Positions 1 to 6,132 of a DNA stretch of 6,351 nucleotides are shown piece by piece. Within the stretch, counting starts at the first letter, position 1. Each line of letters begins with the position of its first letter. The notes beneath the pieces were generated by a model. It ran no database searches, was not told the origin of the DNA, and saw only the letters and a program-made list of their open reading frames with translations. The DNA lies in the NCBI GenBank assembly GCA_035630195.1, contig DASQLD010000241.1:1-6351 (forward strand), read 5' to 3'. Made by a program: the position numbers and the translations under genes. Origin of the DNA: DASQDN01 sp035630195. GTDB lineage: Bacteria; Acidobacteriota; Terriglobia; Bryobacterales; Bryobacteraceae.

Positions 1-437
1 GGAAGCTGGCAACGAACTTCGGAGCCACCGAGACGTTTGACCCTTCGAATGAAGGATGGAAGAAGGGCCTGCTTAGTCATACACGCGAAGCGAGCGGTGT
101 CGACGTCGTGCTCGAGATGTCGGGAAGTCGCGCGGGCATAAAGGACACTTTCGAACTGGTGCGGCCGGGAGGCGAAGTCGCCCTGCTCGGAATTCCTCCA
201 TCGGACGTGACGCTCAATCTTTCCGAGAGCATTATCTTCAAATCCGTAACGGTGCGCGGCATCAGCGGAAGACTGATGTTCGAGACATGGTATCAATGCG
301 AGCAGTTTCTGCTGGAAGGCAAGCTCGATTTACGACCCTTGATCACGCACGAATTTTCGTATCGGGATTTTGAGCAAGCCTTCGGAGTTTTGGAGCGTGG
401 TGAGGCAGTAAAAGTGATTCTGGATTGGACAAAATGA
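1..437 (+). CDS. tdh: L-threonine 3-dehydrogenase, C-terminal part (5' end outside window)
   Basis: Only the last 144 codons are present, reading from base 3 to a TGA at 435-437, roughly the C-terminal 40% of a family usually about 340 residues long. The enzyme is a cytosolic zinc- and NAD-dependent medium-chain dehydrogenase that oxidises L-threonine to 2-amino-3-ketobutyrate. Visible support: the end of the nucleotide-binding domain (VDVVLEMSGS, then LVRPGGEVALLGIPP), the family-typical segment RGISGRLMFETWY, and the closing substrate-domain stretch LRPLITHEFSYRDFEQAF followed by GEAVKVIL. These match E. coli Tdh closely from memory. The catalytic zinc ligands lie upstream and cannot be checked. 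The stop overlaps the next start as ATGA, so translation is probably coupled to kbl, which catalyses the next step. A generic alcohol or sorbitol dehydrogenase is the alternative, but the GRLMFETWY segment and the kbl neighbour favour Tdh. Confidence 0.93.
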   Translation, partial: KLATNFGATETFDPSNEGWKKGLLSHTREASGVDVVLEMSGSRAGIKDTFELVRPGGEVALLGIPPSDVTLNLSESIIFKSVTVRGISGRLMFETWYQCEQFLLEGKLDLRPLITHEFSYRDFEQAFGVLERGEAVKVILDWTK

Positions 438-1627
438 GTACTCGTATCGATCCGCTCGCCTATCTCGGGGAACAACTGACCGAGTGGAAAGAGGCCGGGA
501 CATTTCAGAAACTTCGCGAATTAGAGTCGCCTTGCGAGCCCGTCTCACGTTTCGATGGGCGAGAAGTGATTAATCTGGCTTCCAACAACTATCTGGGGCT
601 GGCGAATCATCCGAAGCTGGTCGAGGCATCGATCGAGGCGGCTCGCAAATACGGCGCGGGGTCGGGAGCAGTCCGGACCATTTCCGGGACGATGAGTCTG
701 CATGTGGCGCTCGAAGAGCGCATAGCAGCATTCAAGAATGTTGAGGCATGCGTCGTTTTCCAATCCGGCTTCGCCGCGAACTCCGGCACTGTTTCCGCCG
801 TACTCACACCGGAAGATCACATCATTTCGGACGAACTGAATCACGCGAGCATTATTGATGGCTGCCGTCTGTCGAAGGCAAAAATCCATGTTTTCGCGCA
901 TCGCGATGTTGGGGCTGCGGAGCAGAGGCTGCAGGCGCTGGCAGGTGCGCCAGGGCGCAAGCTATTGATTACCGATGGCGTCTTCTCAATGGACGGCGAC
1001 ATCGGGCCCTTAGCGGATTTGACGGCGCTTGCGGAGCGTTACGGCGCAATCATGATGGTGGATGACGCCCATTCTTCGGGCGTGCTTGGCCGCAACGGAC
1101 GTGGCACGGTAGACCACTTCGGGTTGCACGGACGCATCGACATTCAAGTCGGAACATTGTCGAAGGCAGTTGGAGTCCTGGGTGGGTACGTCTGTGGTAG
1201 CCGCGCCCTGATCGACTATCTTCATCACCGAGCGCGTCCGTTTTTGTTTTCGACTTCCCATCCACCCGCAGTTGCTGCTGCTTGCCTGGCAGCCTTCGAC
1301 ATCCTGGAACAGGAACCCGACCGGATCGAAACGCTATGGGCGAACACCCGGAGGTTCCAGGCCGGCTTGCGCGCTGCTGGTTTCAGCACGGGAAATTCCG
1401 AGACTCCGATCACGCCGATCATGGTAGGCGATGCTGCGCAAGCCTTCGAGTTCTCACGTTTATTGTTTGATGAAGGAGTTTTCGCCACCGGAATCGGCTT
1501 CCCTACCGTACCAAAGGGTAAAGCCCGCATTCGGACGATCGTTACGGCGACTCATACTCAGAAACAGTTGGACGACGCACTGAACGCGATTGACCGCGTC
1601 GGCCGGCAACTAAAGATAAATCTGTAA
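434..1627 (+). CDS. kbl: Glycine C-acetyltransferase (2-amino-3-ketobutyrate CoA ligase)
   Basis: A PLP-dependent enzyme of the alpha-oxoamine synthase family, 397 residues from the ATG at 434 (E. coli Kbl has 398). It splits 2-amino-3-ketobutyrate with CoA into glycine and acetyl-CoA, completing the threonine degradation begun by Tdh. Seen in the protein: the N-terminal fold entry NLASNNYLGLANHPKL, the substrate region GSGAVRTISGT, ELNHASIIDG with the PLP-stacking His (about residue 137), the PLP-ring Asp and His in VDDAHSSGVLG (about 210-213), and the Schiff-base lysine in GTLSKAVGVLGGYV. That lysine is residue 244 from this start, the same number as in E. coli. The ATG at 434 overlaps the tdh stop by four bases; a TTG at 425 would add three residues but has no better ribosome site. 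The paralogues BioF and HemA catalyse similar condensations; the tdh overlap decides for Kbl. Its sequence resembles the Bacillus-type Kbl more than the E. coli one. Confidence 0.95.
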   Translation: MSTRIDPLAYLGEQLTEWKEAGTFQKLRELESPCEPVSRFDGREVINLASNNYLGLANHPKLVEASIEAARKYGAGSGAVRTISGTMSLHVALEERIAAFKNVEACVVFQSGFAANSGTVSAVLTPEDHIISDELNHASIIDGCRLSKAKIHVFAHRDVGAAEQRLQALAGAPGRKLLITDGVFSMDGDIGPLADLTALAERYGAIMMVDDAHSSGVLGRNGRGTVDHFGLHGRIDIQVGTLSKAVGVLGGYVCGSRALIDYLHHRARPFLFSTSHPPAVAAACLAAFDILEQEPDRIETLWANTRRFQAGLRAAGFSTGNSETPITPIMVGDAAQAFEFSRLLFDEGVFATGIGFPTVPKGKARIRTIVTATHTQKQLDDALNAIDRVGRQLKINL

Positions 1628-1839
1628 CACCAAGTACAAACTCCCGCCGTGTTGAACGCCATAAGTCTGCGCCGATTGCGAGGGCTCATGAACTTGAGGG
1701 AGGACGCTAAATTACAGAGTCGCAGCCCAGCTAGAGACGGGGATACGCAGACACGTAAGGTTTTTCCATTGGAGTTGAGTGGTTTTTGGCTAAGGTTCTA
1801 AGGGCTCCTGCTGATTTTTGCGTTCTGCGCTAGATGCTA

Positions 1840-1867
1840 CTTTCGTATTTGCAACGAAAGCGTTGCA
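1840..1867 (+). promoter_or_regulatory. Two mutually exclusive hairpins in the pilin gene leader
   Basis: Hairpin B pairs 1850-1856 (TGCAACG) with 1861-1867 (CGTTGCA) around a four-base loop: seven perfect pairs ending two bases before the GAGAGAG ribosome site at 1870-1876. Hairpin A pairs 1840-1845 (CTTTCG) with 1855-1860 (CGAAAG) around a nine-base loop. The two share 1855-1856, and each uses bases that are loop in the other, so they cannot coexist. The pairing is seen directly. A role in mRNA stability or translation control of the pilin is inference, and such short stems could arise by chance. No known riboswitch consensus was recognised. Confidence 0.35.
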
Positions 1868-1881
1868 GCGAGAGAGAAAAC

Positions 1882-2055
1882 ATGAAACAGATCGTACTAA
1901 ATATTTGGAAAGACAACCGCGGTCAGGATCTGATTGAATATGCGCTGCTGGCTGGTTTCATAGCGGTGGCCGCCGGCGCCATTATGCCCGGTGTTTCGAC
2001 CACCATCGGCACTATCTTCTCCAAGGTCGCTTCGGTACTGGCCGCTGCGGACTAA
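1882..2055 (+). CDS. Flp-family type IVb prepilin
   Basis: A 57-residue protein with the layout of a Flp pilin: a short charged leader MKQIVLNIWKDNRG, a prepilin peptidase site after Gly14, then QDLIEYALLAGFIAVAAGAI. Glu19 and Tyr20 fall at mature positions 5 and 6, the hallmark G/XXXXEY of the Flp subfamily. The hydrophobic helix continues to about residue 34, followed by a short small-residue tail. Such pilins are processed by a TadV/PilD-type peptidase at the inner membrane and assembled by the Tad secretion machine for surface attachment. No tad gene lies in this window, so it is either an orphan pilin gene or served from elsewhere. The ATG at 1882 has GAGAGAG five bases upstream. An in-frame ATG at 1834 would add 16 residues that spoil the leader and is rejected. 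The 254-bp leader back to kbl suggests its own promoter, but I found no convincing one. Confidence 0.9.
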   Translation: MKQIVLNIWKDNRGQDLIEYALLAGFIAVAAGAIMPGVSTTIGTIFSKVASVLAAAD

Positions 2056-2093
2056 CTCGGCGAACCGTTGCAGTTTTCCGGTCCCCGATTATG

Positions 2094-2390
2094 CTACCTG
2101 CCAGTAGAGAGGGCAAGTGCGGATTCGGAGCGATACACCGATGTTCGTTCTTCGAACAGCAACCTGCGAATCATTCGAAGATCGTTTGCCATACGCTTGC
2201 TTCGCCCGATGTGGTGGTCCAATTTTTCCAACTTGTACACAGCGAGTCTTAACGCTTCCGCACGGCGCGGGGCCCCTTTGGCCGCTTCCAAATCCCTGCG
2301 GACATCTTCGAGGGCGTTTGCGATAGCGGCATCAAATAAGACGAGAAACTCCTGAGCGCTTTCAATCGTGTCGAATGGGCTATCCTTCAC
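2094..2390 (-). CDS. Small helical protein of unknown function
   Basis: I do not recognise this 98-residue protein. It begins at a GTG (2390) behind a strong GGAGG. Residues 8-85 are rich in Ala, Leu, Glu, Lys and Arg and read as two or three amphipathic helices: one around 9-36 (FLVLFDAAIANALEDVRRDL), a turn near KGAPRR (38-43), then 44-82 (EALRLAVYKLEKLDHH, RMANDLRMIRRLLFEE). There is no signal peptide or membrane segment, so it should be cytosolic. The helix pattern would suit a small dimeric or bundle-forming protein, perhaps a regulator or adaptor, but no motif supports a function. It converges on the pilin gene with 38 bp between stops. Coding is supported by the ribosome site and the clean amphipathic pattern; the antisense frames look like shadows. 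Confidence 0.7.
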   Translation of the reverse strand: MKDSPFDTIESAQEFLVLFDAAIANALEDVRRDLEAAKGAPRRAEALRLAVYKLEKLDHHIGRSKRMANDLRMIRRLLFEERTSVYRSESALALSTGR

Positions 2391-2398
2391 TGGATTGT

Positions 2399-2404
2399 TC
2401 CTCC
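2399..2404 (-). promoter_or_regulatory. Ribosome binding site deciding the GTG start at 2390
   Basis: GGAGGA read on the minus strand, eight bases before the GTG at 2390. It lies inside the perfect ten-base palindrome CCTCCGGAGG (2400-2409). This is the main reason for choosing a GTG start for the 98-residue protein. Confidence 0.6.
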
Positions 2405-2410
2405 GGAGGT

Positions 2411-2845
2411 CTGAGTGTTTTAATTGCCACGGAACTGTAGCTTTGACTGAGTGATCACTTTCGTACTACGTATACCACGTGCCGAACGCAATGGATGTCA
2501 AGGGCAAGAGTTGCTTCCCAAGTAAGCCCACCGACGATCGCAAAGATTTAGAGTTGCTTCTGAGCCACAAATCGCGCGTACTGTAGGTCACTGGACTTGA
2601 AGGCTTCGAAAATCGGCGTGTGTTAACTTCATGGAACGCTTGTAATGCCGAGTGGAAGCTCGCTTCTGCCGCCCCTGATGCCGTAGTTACACCTTCATAG
2701 CCAGCCCTCTTAGAGGCAATCGTAATGTGCCGCGATATAGCGCTATTCCTGGAGAGAAGCATACCTTTCAACGGTGATGCACGTCGAGTCCGACGGATTC
2801 GTCACATGGGGCCAGCGAACTCGATTGGCATGTTGCCGACTTAGA
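2411..2845. other. Gene-poor stretch, possibly decayed coding sequence
   Basis: No intact gene is supported in these 435 bases. A minus-strand frame stays open from 2771 to 2466 but starts at a TTG without a ribosome site and has a Ser-rich, unstructured composition. A second minus-strand frame, from about 2632 to its stop at 2455, reads sensibly (HTPIFEAFKSSDLQYARF, then after an in-frame TAA, IFAIVGGLTWEATLALD). A gene broken by one frameshift and one stop is therefore conceivable, especially beside a clear pseudogene on the same strand. However, the plus strand also reads in plausible pieces, so this may be chance. A perfect palindrome AGTGATCACT lies at 2450-2459. No hairpin followed by a T-run was found. 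Confidence 0.3.
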
Positions 2846-3585
2846 TCACGGGCCGCGCCTTGCCGAGCGCTTTTGGCGGCTCGCCAACACCAGTCCCGTC
2901 GCAATTGCAATATATCCGAAGGTCACCGGTTCGGGGATGGCCGTGATAACTGCGGTGTTCAGCGGTGCTCCGTACAGATATTCGTGTTGACCCGAGTGGA
3001 GCGTCAGATTGTATTGATCGGAACCCGATCCACAGCGGAATGGGTCGAACCAGAGCAGGTCCGAATACATCGCCCGGTGTCTACGGCGGGCCGGGTCGGA
3101 ATCCCGTCCCATTGAAATCCTGCAGCGTCGTGGGAACCAGATTGGCAGCAATATAATCCGGTGAGGCGGCACTCCAATCTCCGACGATGCCTGCGCCGTC
3201 AGCGGGGACATCCTGAATGAAACCGACAGCATAGCGATTCGGAACAAACGGCGTTTCTCTGTCGAAGATTGCTACGGCAACTCCGTTAACAGAATCTTCT
3301 GCTGCCGTTGTGACACGGTAGGTCTGGCTGCCAATCCGGATTGTGGCGTAAATCGGCGAATAGGCGACAAAGTGAGGCGAAAAGAAGGGAGGCGCAAGGT
3401 TGGCGCTCGCATCGTCGAAGACTGCCTTGAACGTGAAGGGTAAGCCGCGTTTGTGACTGACCAGAAGCAGGATTAAGAGCATCGGCTGCGGTTAGTCCAC
3501 CCGTGAATGTGAGTGGTTAGGGCGCGCCGCTTGCAGACGACAGGCACGCCATGAACAAAGCGACGAAGACAGTCTTGTTGGTCAC
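2846..3585 (-). pseudogene. PEP-CTERM sorted exported protein, broken by one stop and two frameshifts
   Basis: Three minus-strand frames join into one protein of about 245 residues. It starts at GTG 3585 behind AGGAGG and begins with a signal peptide (MTNKTVFVALFMACLSS, AxA-like end ASGA). A TAA at 3519-3517 interrupts, but the same frame continues as PLTFTGGLTAADALNPASGQ. Near 3450 (an AAA run) a +1 shift leads into LPFTFKAVFDDASANLAPP, FVAYSPIYATIRIGSQTYRV and IVGDWSAASPDYIAANL. Near 3098, after DFNGTGF, a second +1 shift leads into the last frame: DLLWFDPFRCGSGSDQYNLT, HEYLYGAPLNTAVITA, then the sorting tail, ending TGA at 2846. Intact PEP-CTERM proteins cross the inner membrane and are processed by exosortase, usually with exopolysaccharide. 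No exosortase gene is in the window. Read errors could explain the single-base shifts but less easily the substitution-type stop, so decay is favoured. A caller may report only 3482-3081 or 3247-2846, with false starts. Confidence 0.8.
2849..2935 (-). other. PEP-CTERM sorting signal of the broken gene
   Basis: The 29 C-terminal residues start with Pro-Glu-Pro (2935-2927), continue with the hydrophobic stretch VTFGYIAIATGLVLAS and finish with the basic tail RQKRSARRGP. This three-part layout is the exosortase/PEP-CTERM recognition signal. It is intact in its own frame but no longer in frame with the signal peptide. Confidence 0.85.
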
Positions 3586-3594
3586 TATTCTCAG

Positions 3595-3600
3595 CCTCCT
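3595..3600 (-). promoter_or_regulatory. Consensus ribosome binding site of the PEP-CTERM pseudogene
   Basis: A perfect AGGAGG on the minus strand, nine bases before the GTG at 3585. It identifies the original start and shows that the signal-peptide reading is real although its frame closes after 22 codons. Confidence 0.75.
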
Positions 3601-3688
3601 GGTTGAGACAACAAAGCGAATGGTAAGTGATATTGGACGCAGGTTGCAACTGTAATGGAAGACGCGGTCCGTTCGTCAACGGGAGGAG

Positions 3689-4729
3689 CTACTCGACAGT
3701 AGTGACTTTCGTGATGCGTTCCAACTTGCCTGGCTCTCGGCCTTGCAAATAGCCAAGGGCCAGCGACATCATCTGAGCCGGCAGCAGTTCGAGAATTGGG
3801 CGCATCGCTTCGTGGATTGGAGGCAGCGCGAAGGGGCCCTCAAGCGTTCCGACTCCACAAAGACTGGCTTTCGCCCCTGTATCCAGAACGTCGCTTACCA
3901 AGCGACGATTCAGTTCCCGGACGTTATCAGCGCCCTCAAACACGACTACAAAAGACTCCGGTCCCAGCATTTCGAAAGGACCGTGCCGCAATGCCGCGCT
4001 GCTCATGCCCTCCGCATGGAAATGCGCAGCCTCCTTTTGAACCATCGCGCCGAGCCCTACGGCGGCGAGCGACGAGCCACGGCCGGCAAAGAACACACGC
4101 TTCACCCCGGCGAGCGCGCCTACCAGGAAATCAACGTGATCACGCCACTGCGATAGATATGCTTCGGCGGCCGGAGCAGCCGTTTCCAGAACCTGTCGCG
4201 CAGCTGTGGAATCTGCCCGTGTCAGGTGCTCTCCTAACCAGTAAAGGGCTGCGAGCGATGTGACCGCGGTTTTGCACGAGACACCTCCCTCCTCCCCGGC
4301 TCTCGTCAGCACAGTGATCTGGGAGCGCGTTGCGAGCGGCGACACGGGTGTGTTGCTCACGCCGATGTAGAAGGACTCTTGGTGGTCCATCAGTCGAACT
4401 ATCTCCGCACTCGCTCCGGACTGCGAAACCACAATCATCACGTTTGTCGGAGAGAGCAGCTTTGGCATGGAATGCAGCAATTCCGACGTTTCCACCATGA
4501 TCGAGTCGAATCCCGCCTCGATCAGACGAAGGTGCAGCGGATGCAAGATCTGATACGACCCGCCCATGCCGGTGAGGACTATCCGACTTCGACCACGCGT
4601 CCGAAGGTCGTCCCTAACAGCATCGAGTCTCCCCAAAGGAATCAGACCCTCCACGGTGTCGCGTAAAGCGCGTGGCTGATCTAGAATGTCCGTGCAGTAG
4701 ATTCCCTGAACCTTTTCCAGCCTGATCAA
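3689..4729 (-). CDS. SIS-domain protein resembling the isomerase half of GlmS
   Basis: A 346-residue cytosolic protein with two SIS (sugar isomerase) domains. Domain 1 (about 30-165) has IVLTGMGGSYQ (50-60) and the phosphate-binding VSQSGASAEIV (101-111). Domain 2 (about 195-335) has VFFAGRGSS (212-220), then QKEAAHFHAE and LRHGPFEML. The end ITKVTTVE matches the GlmS C-terminus (AKSVTVE). Aligning by eye with E. coli GlmS, Glu488 corresponds to Glu233, His504 to His249 and Lys603 to Lys341, but Lys485 is replaced by Val230. The N-terminal glutaminase domain of GlmS is absent, so the protein cannot use glutamine for amination. Relatives of this architecture include GlmS-like glucosamine-6-phosphate deaminases (NagB-II), AgaS and fructosamine deglycases (FrlB); the sequence alone does not choose among them. 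The TTG start at 4729 is set by AGGAG six bases upstream. The DUF481 gene ends 64 bp before it on the same strand, so co-transcription is possible. Confidence 0.85.
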   Translation of the reverse strand: MIRLEKVQGIYCTDILDQPRALRDTVEGLIPLGRLDAVRDDLRTRGRSRIVLTGMGGSYQILHPLHLRLIEAGFDSIMVETSELLHSMPKLLSPTNVMIVVSQSGASAEIVRLMDHQESFYIGVSNTPVSPLATRSQITVLTRAGEEGGVSCKTAVTSLAALYWLGEHLTRADSTAARQVLETAAPAAEAYLSQWRDHVDFLVGALAGVKRVFFAGRGSSLAAVGLGAMVQKEAAHFHAEGMSSAALRHGPFEMLGPESFVVVFEGADNVRELNRRLVSDVLDTGAKASLCGVGTLEGPFALPPIHEAMRPILELLPAQMMSLALGYLQGREPGKLERITKVTTVE

Positions 4730-4735
4730 TGAATG

Positions 4736-4740
4736 CTCCT
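4736..4740 (-). promoter_or_regulatory. Ribosome binding site deciding the TTG start at 4729
   Basis: AGGAG on the minus strand, six bases before the TTG at 4729. The next in-frame ATG lies beyond the first SIS glycine motif and would remove it, so the TTG is the credible start. Confidence 0.65.
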
Positions 4741-4793
4741 ATGTGCGCGCGACGAGTCTTTGCGGTTGCGGCACTCTTATCCTATTTCTTGCT

Positions 4794-5843
4794 TCAGCGA
4801 TTTCCAAATGACCAACTGAGTCCAGTGCTGGTGCCATAGTCGCTTCCTGAGAGCTCCCCGGGGGGTCGGCTGTCGAAATTTCCATAGACCGAGAAATTCC
4901 AATTTAATTTTCCGAACAGTTTTAGGTAGTAGGAGACATTCGAATTGATGAACACGCGCCCGGTGTCTGTCACCGCGGGAATAACATTTGCCGTTGCGGC
5001 CAAGCGCATTTTCTTGAACCTGAACGCCTCAAGGCTCGAGCTGATCAAGAATACGCCAATCTTCTGTACTGCCTGTTCTGTCTCTGATGATGTGTATGCG
5101 GTTCGTTGCCATCCAGGTCCACCCAGTAGGGTGAGTCGAACTCGGTCAGTGTTTTTGAGGTACACTCCGAGACCAAAGCCGAGAGTGATTTGACCTTCAA
5201 TTCCTTGCACCGAGCTTTGCAGATAGCCAACGCTTCCTGTAAGAAAGTAATTGCTTCGGCGAAGTAACCGAATAGCGCTAAGGTCGGTTTGATTGCGGGT
5301 AGCTGTTTCCGCGCCAGAGCTCGAGGATAGATTGGAATTGTAACGGGCTCTCGCGCCCCAGTTTATCTCTTCATAATCGATATCAGACGAGACGTTGTAC
5401 TGGTTTGTGCTATTGCCCTTCGAGTATTGTGATCCGAGCGCCACATCACCATCGAATCGTTGCAAGAAGCTAACGGACGTCTGAGTCATGGACACGACCT
5501 CGGATCGGGGCATAGAGACCGGTTCGACAACTTGGATTTGCTGAATCTCAAACGTTTCGGCAGTCCCTGGAAGACTCTCCGGAGTTACTACTTTACCCGC
5601 GTAGGTGGAACCGTTCTGTAGCTTGATCAGAAACATCGCACTGCTCTCTAGTCGGGCTACTTTTCGCCAGTCAATCGAAATCGTGCCATCAACGTAGTCG
5701 ATACCAACTTCAAGCACTCCGCTATCGAGCTTTTTGACTTCGCACGTGATGCGGTCGCCATTCTTAAGGACGAGCACATCTGTTTTGTCGCGGGCAGACA
5801 TTGATGAAACGAGCCAGAAAACTGCGATAAGCAGAAGTTTCAT
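4794..5843 (-). CDS. DUF481 family outer-membrane-type protein
   Basis: A 349-residue exported protein. Residues 1-17 form a signal peptide (MKLLLIAVFWLVSSMSA). Residues 22-86 form a small beta-rich module that looks duplicated: DVLVLKNGDRITCEVKKL and FLIKLQNGSTYAGKVV share a hydrophobic-NG-polar-xGxV pattern, with DGTISIDWRKVARLES between. From about 129 to the end the protein alternates polar and hydrophobic residues in beta-barrel fashion (FDGDVALGSQYSKGNSTNQY, WGARARYNSNLSS, RVRLTLLGGPGWQ, LNWNFSVYGNF) and ends LSWSFGNR, an aromatic-rich last strand. This is the DUF481 (YdiY-like) layout; the family is thought to sit in the outer membrane, but its function is not established. The start is the first ATG (5843). 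No good Shine-Dalgarno precedes it, which is unlike the neighbours. It lies 64 bp upstream of the SIS gene and is divergent from the oxidoreductase gene. Confidence 0.85.
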   Translation of the reverse strand: MKLLLIAVFWLVSSMSARDKTDVLVLKNGDRITCEVKKLDSGVLEVGIDYVDGTISIDWRKVARLESSAMFLIKLQNGSTYAGKVVTPESLPGTAETFEIQQIQVVEPVSMPRSEVVSMTQTSVSFLQRFDGDVALGSQYSKGNSTNQYNVSSDIDYEEINWGARARYNSNLSSSSGAETATRNQTDLSAIRLLRRSNYFLTGSVGYLQSSVQGIEGQITLGFGLGVYLKNTDRVRLTLLGGPGWQRTAYTSSETEQAVQKIGVFLISSSLEAFRFKKMRLAATANVIPAVTDTGRVFINSNVSYYLKLFGKLNWNFSVYGNFDSRPPGELSGSDYGTSTGLSWSFGNR

Positions 5844-6132
5844 ACTTGATATGAACGAAGCCTATCAGGTTGAGTCAAGGGCATACCATCGAAGGATGTG
5901 AGCGTACCGAACGGGAAGGTCTACCTTTGGCGCGAAGATGCTTGAGGGGATCGCTGATTCGGTCAGGCCTATTGTTGCCGCCCTTCATCGCCGCCAGCCC
6001 GAGCAGACCGATACTCGCTGCATTCGTTTCACCGTTGAATCTGCTCTGCGAGGTGACTCACTCGTTAGCAGCCGTCGCAAAACTCCTGCGGTGATCGGAG
6101 TAAGATAATGACCGGAAGGATTCGCTCAAGTT
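5844..6132. other. Divergent intergenic region
   Basis: These 289 bases separate the minus-strand DUF481 gene from the plus-strand oxidoreductase gene, so promoters for both should lie here. A plus-strand frame open from 5870 to 6094 lacks a ribosome site and reads as low-complexity Leu/Arg/Ala, so I do not call it. A GATAAT at 6104-6109 could be a -10 element for the oxidoreductase, but no matching -35 was found. I see no repeat, RNA gene or terminator. Confidence 0.5.

Noticed and set aside
425..433. TTG at 425 as the start of kbl
   Set aside because: The ATG at 434 forms the usual ATGA overlap with the tdh stop and places the PLP lysine at 244, as in E. coli Kbl.
1628..1839. A c-di-GMP/cGAMP (GEMM) riboswitch upstream of the pilin gene
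   Set aside because: Pieces such as GGACGCTAAA look faintly similar, but the conserved GEMM core and its receptor helix cannot be aligned by eye.
1834..1881. Upstream in-frame ATG for the pilin gene
   Set aside because: It would prepend 16 basic residues to the prepilin leader and run through the leader hairpins; the ATG at 1882 has a ribosome site and a standard-length leader.
2056..2093. Bidirectional terminator between the convergent pilin and small-protein genes
   Set aside because: Only a weak ACCG/CGGT pairing is present, with no T-run on either strand.
2774..3156. Plus-strand frames of 113 and 63 codons
   Set aside because: They are antisense to the PEP-CTERM body and tail, with Arg/Cys-rich composition and no ribosome sites.
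3551..3655. Plus-strand 34-residue frame beginning MNKATKTVLLVTILSLLV, resembling a signal peptide or small membrane protein
   Set aside because: It is the exact antisense of the signal-peptide region of the PEP-CTERM gene, has no ribosome site, and the minus-strand reading has a perfect AGGAGG.
3743..4666. Several plus-strand frames of up to 155 codons
   Set aside because: All are antisense shadows of the SIS-domain gene, whose motifs are unambiguous.
5844..5879. Possible promoter for the DUF481 gene (TTGACT with a TCATAT-like -10, minus strand)
   Set aside because: The -10 matches poorly and would put the transcript start at the ATG; too weak to annotate.
5870..6094. Plus-strand 74-codon frame in the divergent intergenic region
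   Set aside because: It has no ribosome site, low-complexity composition and no recognisable motif.
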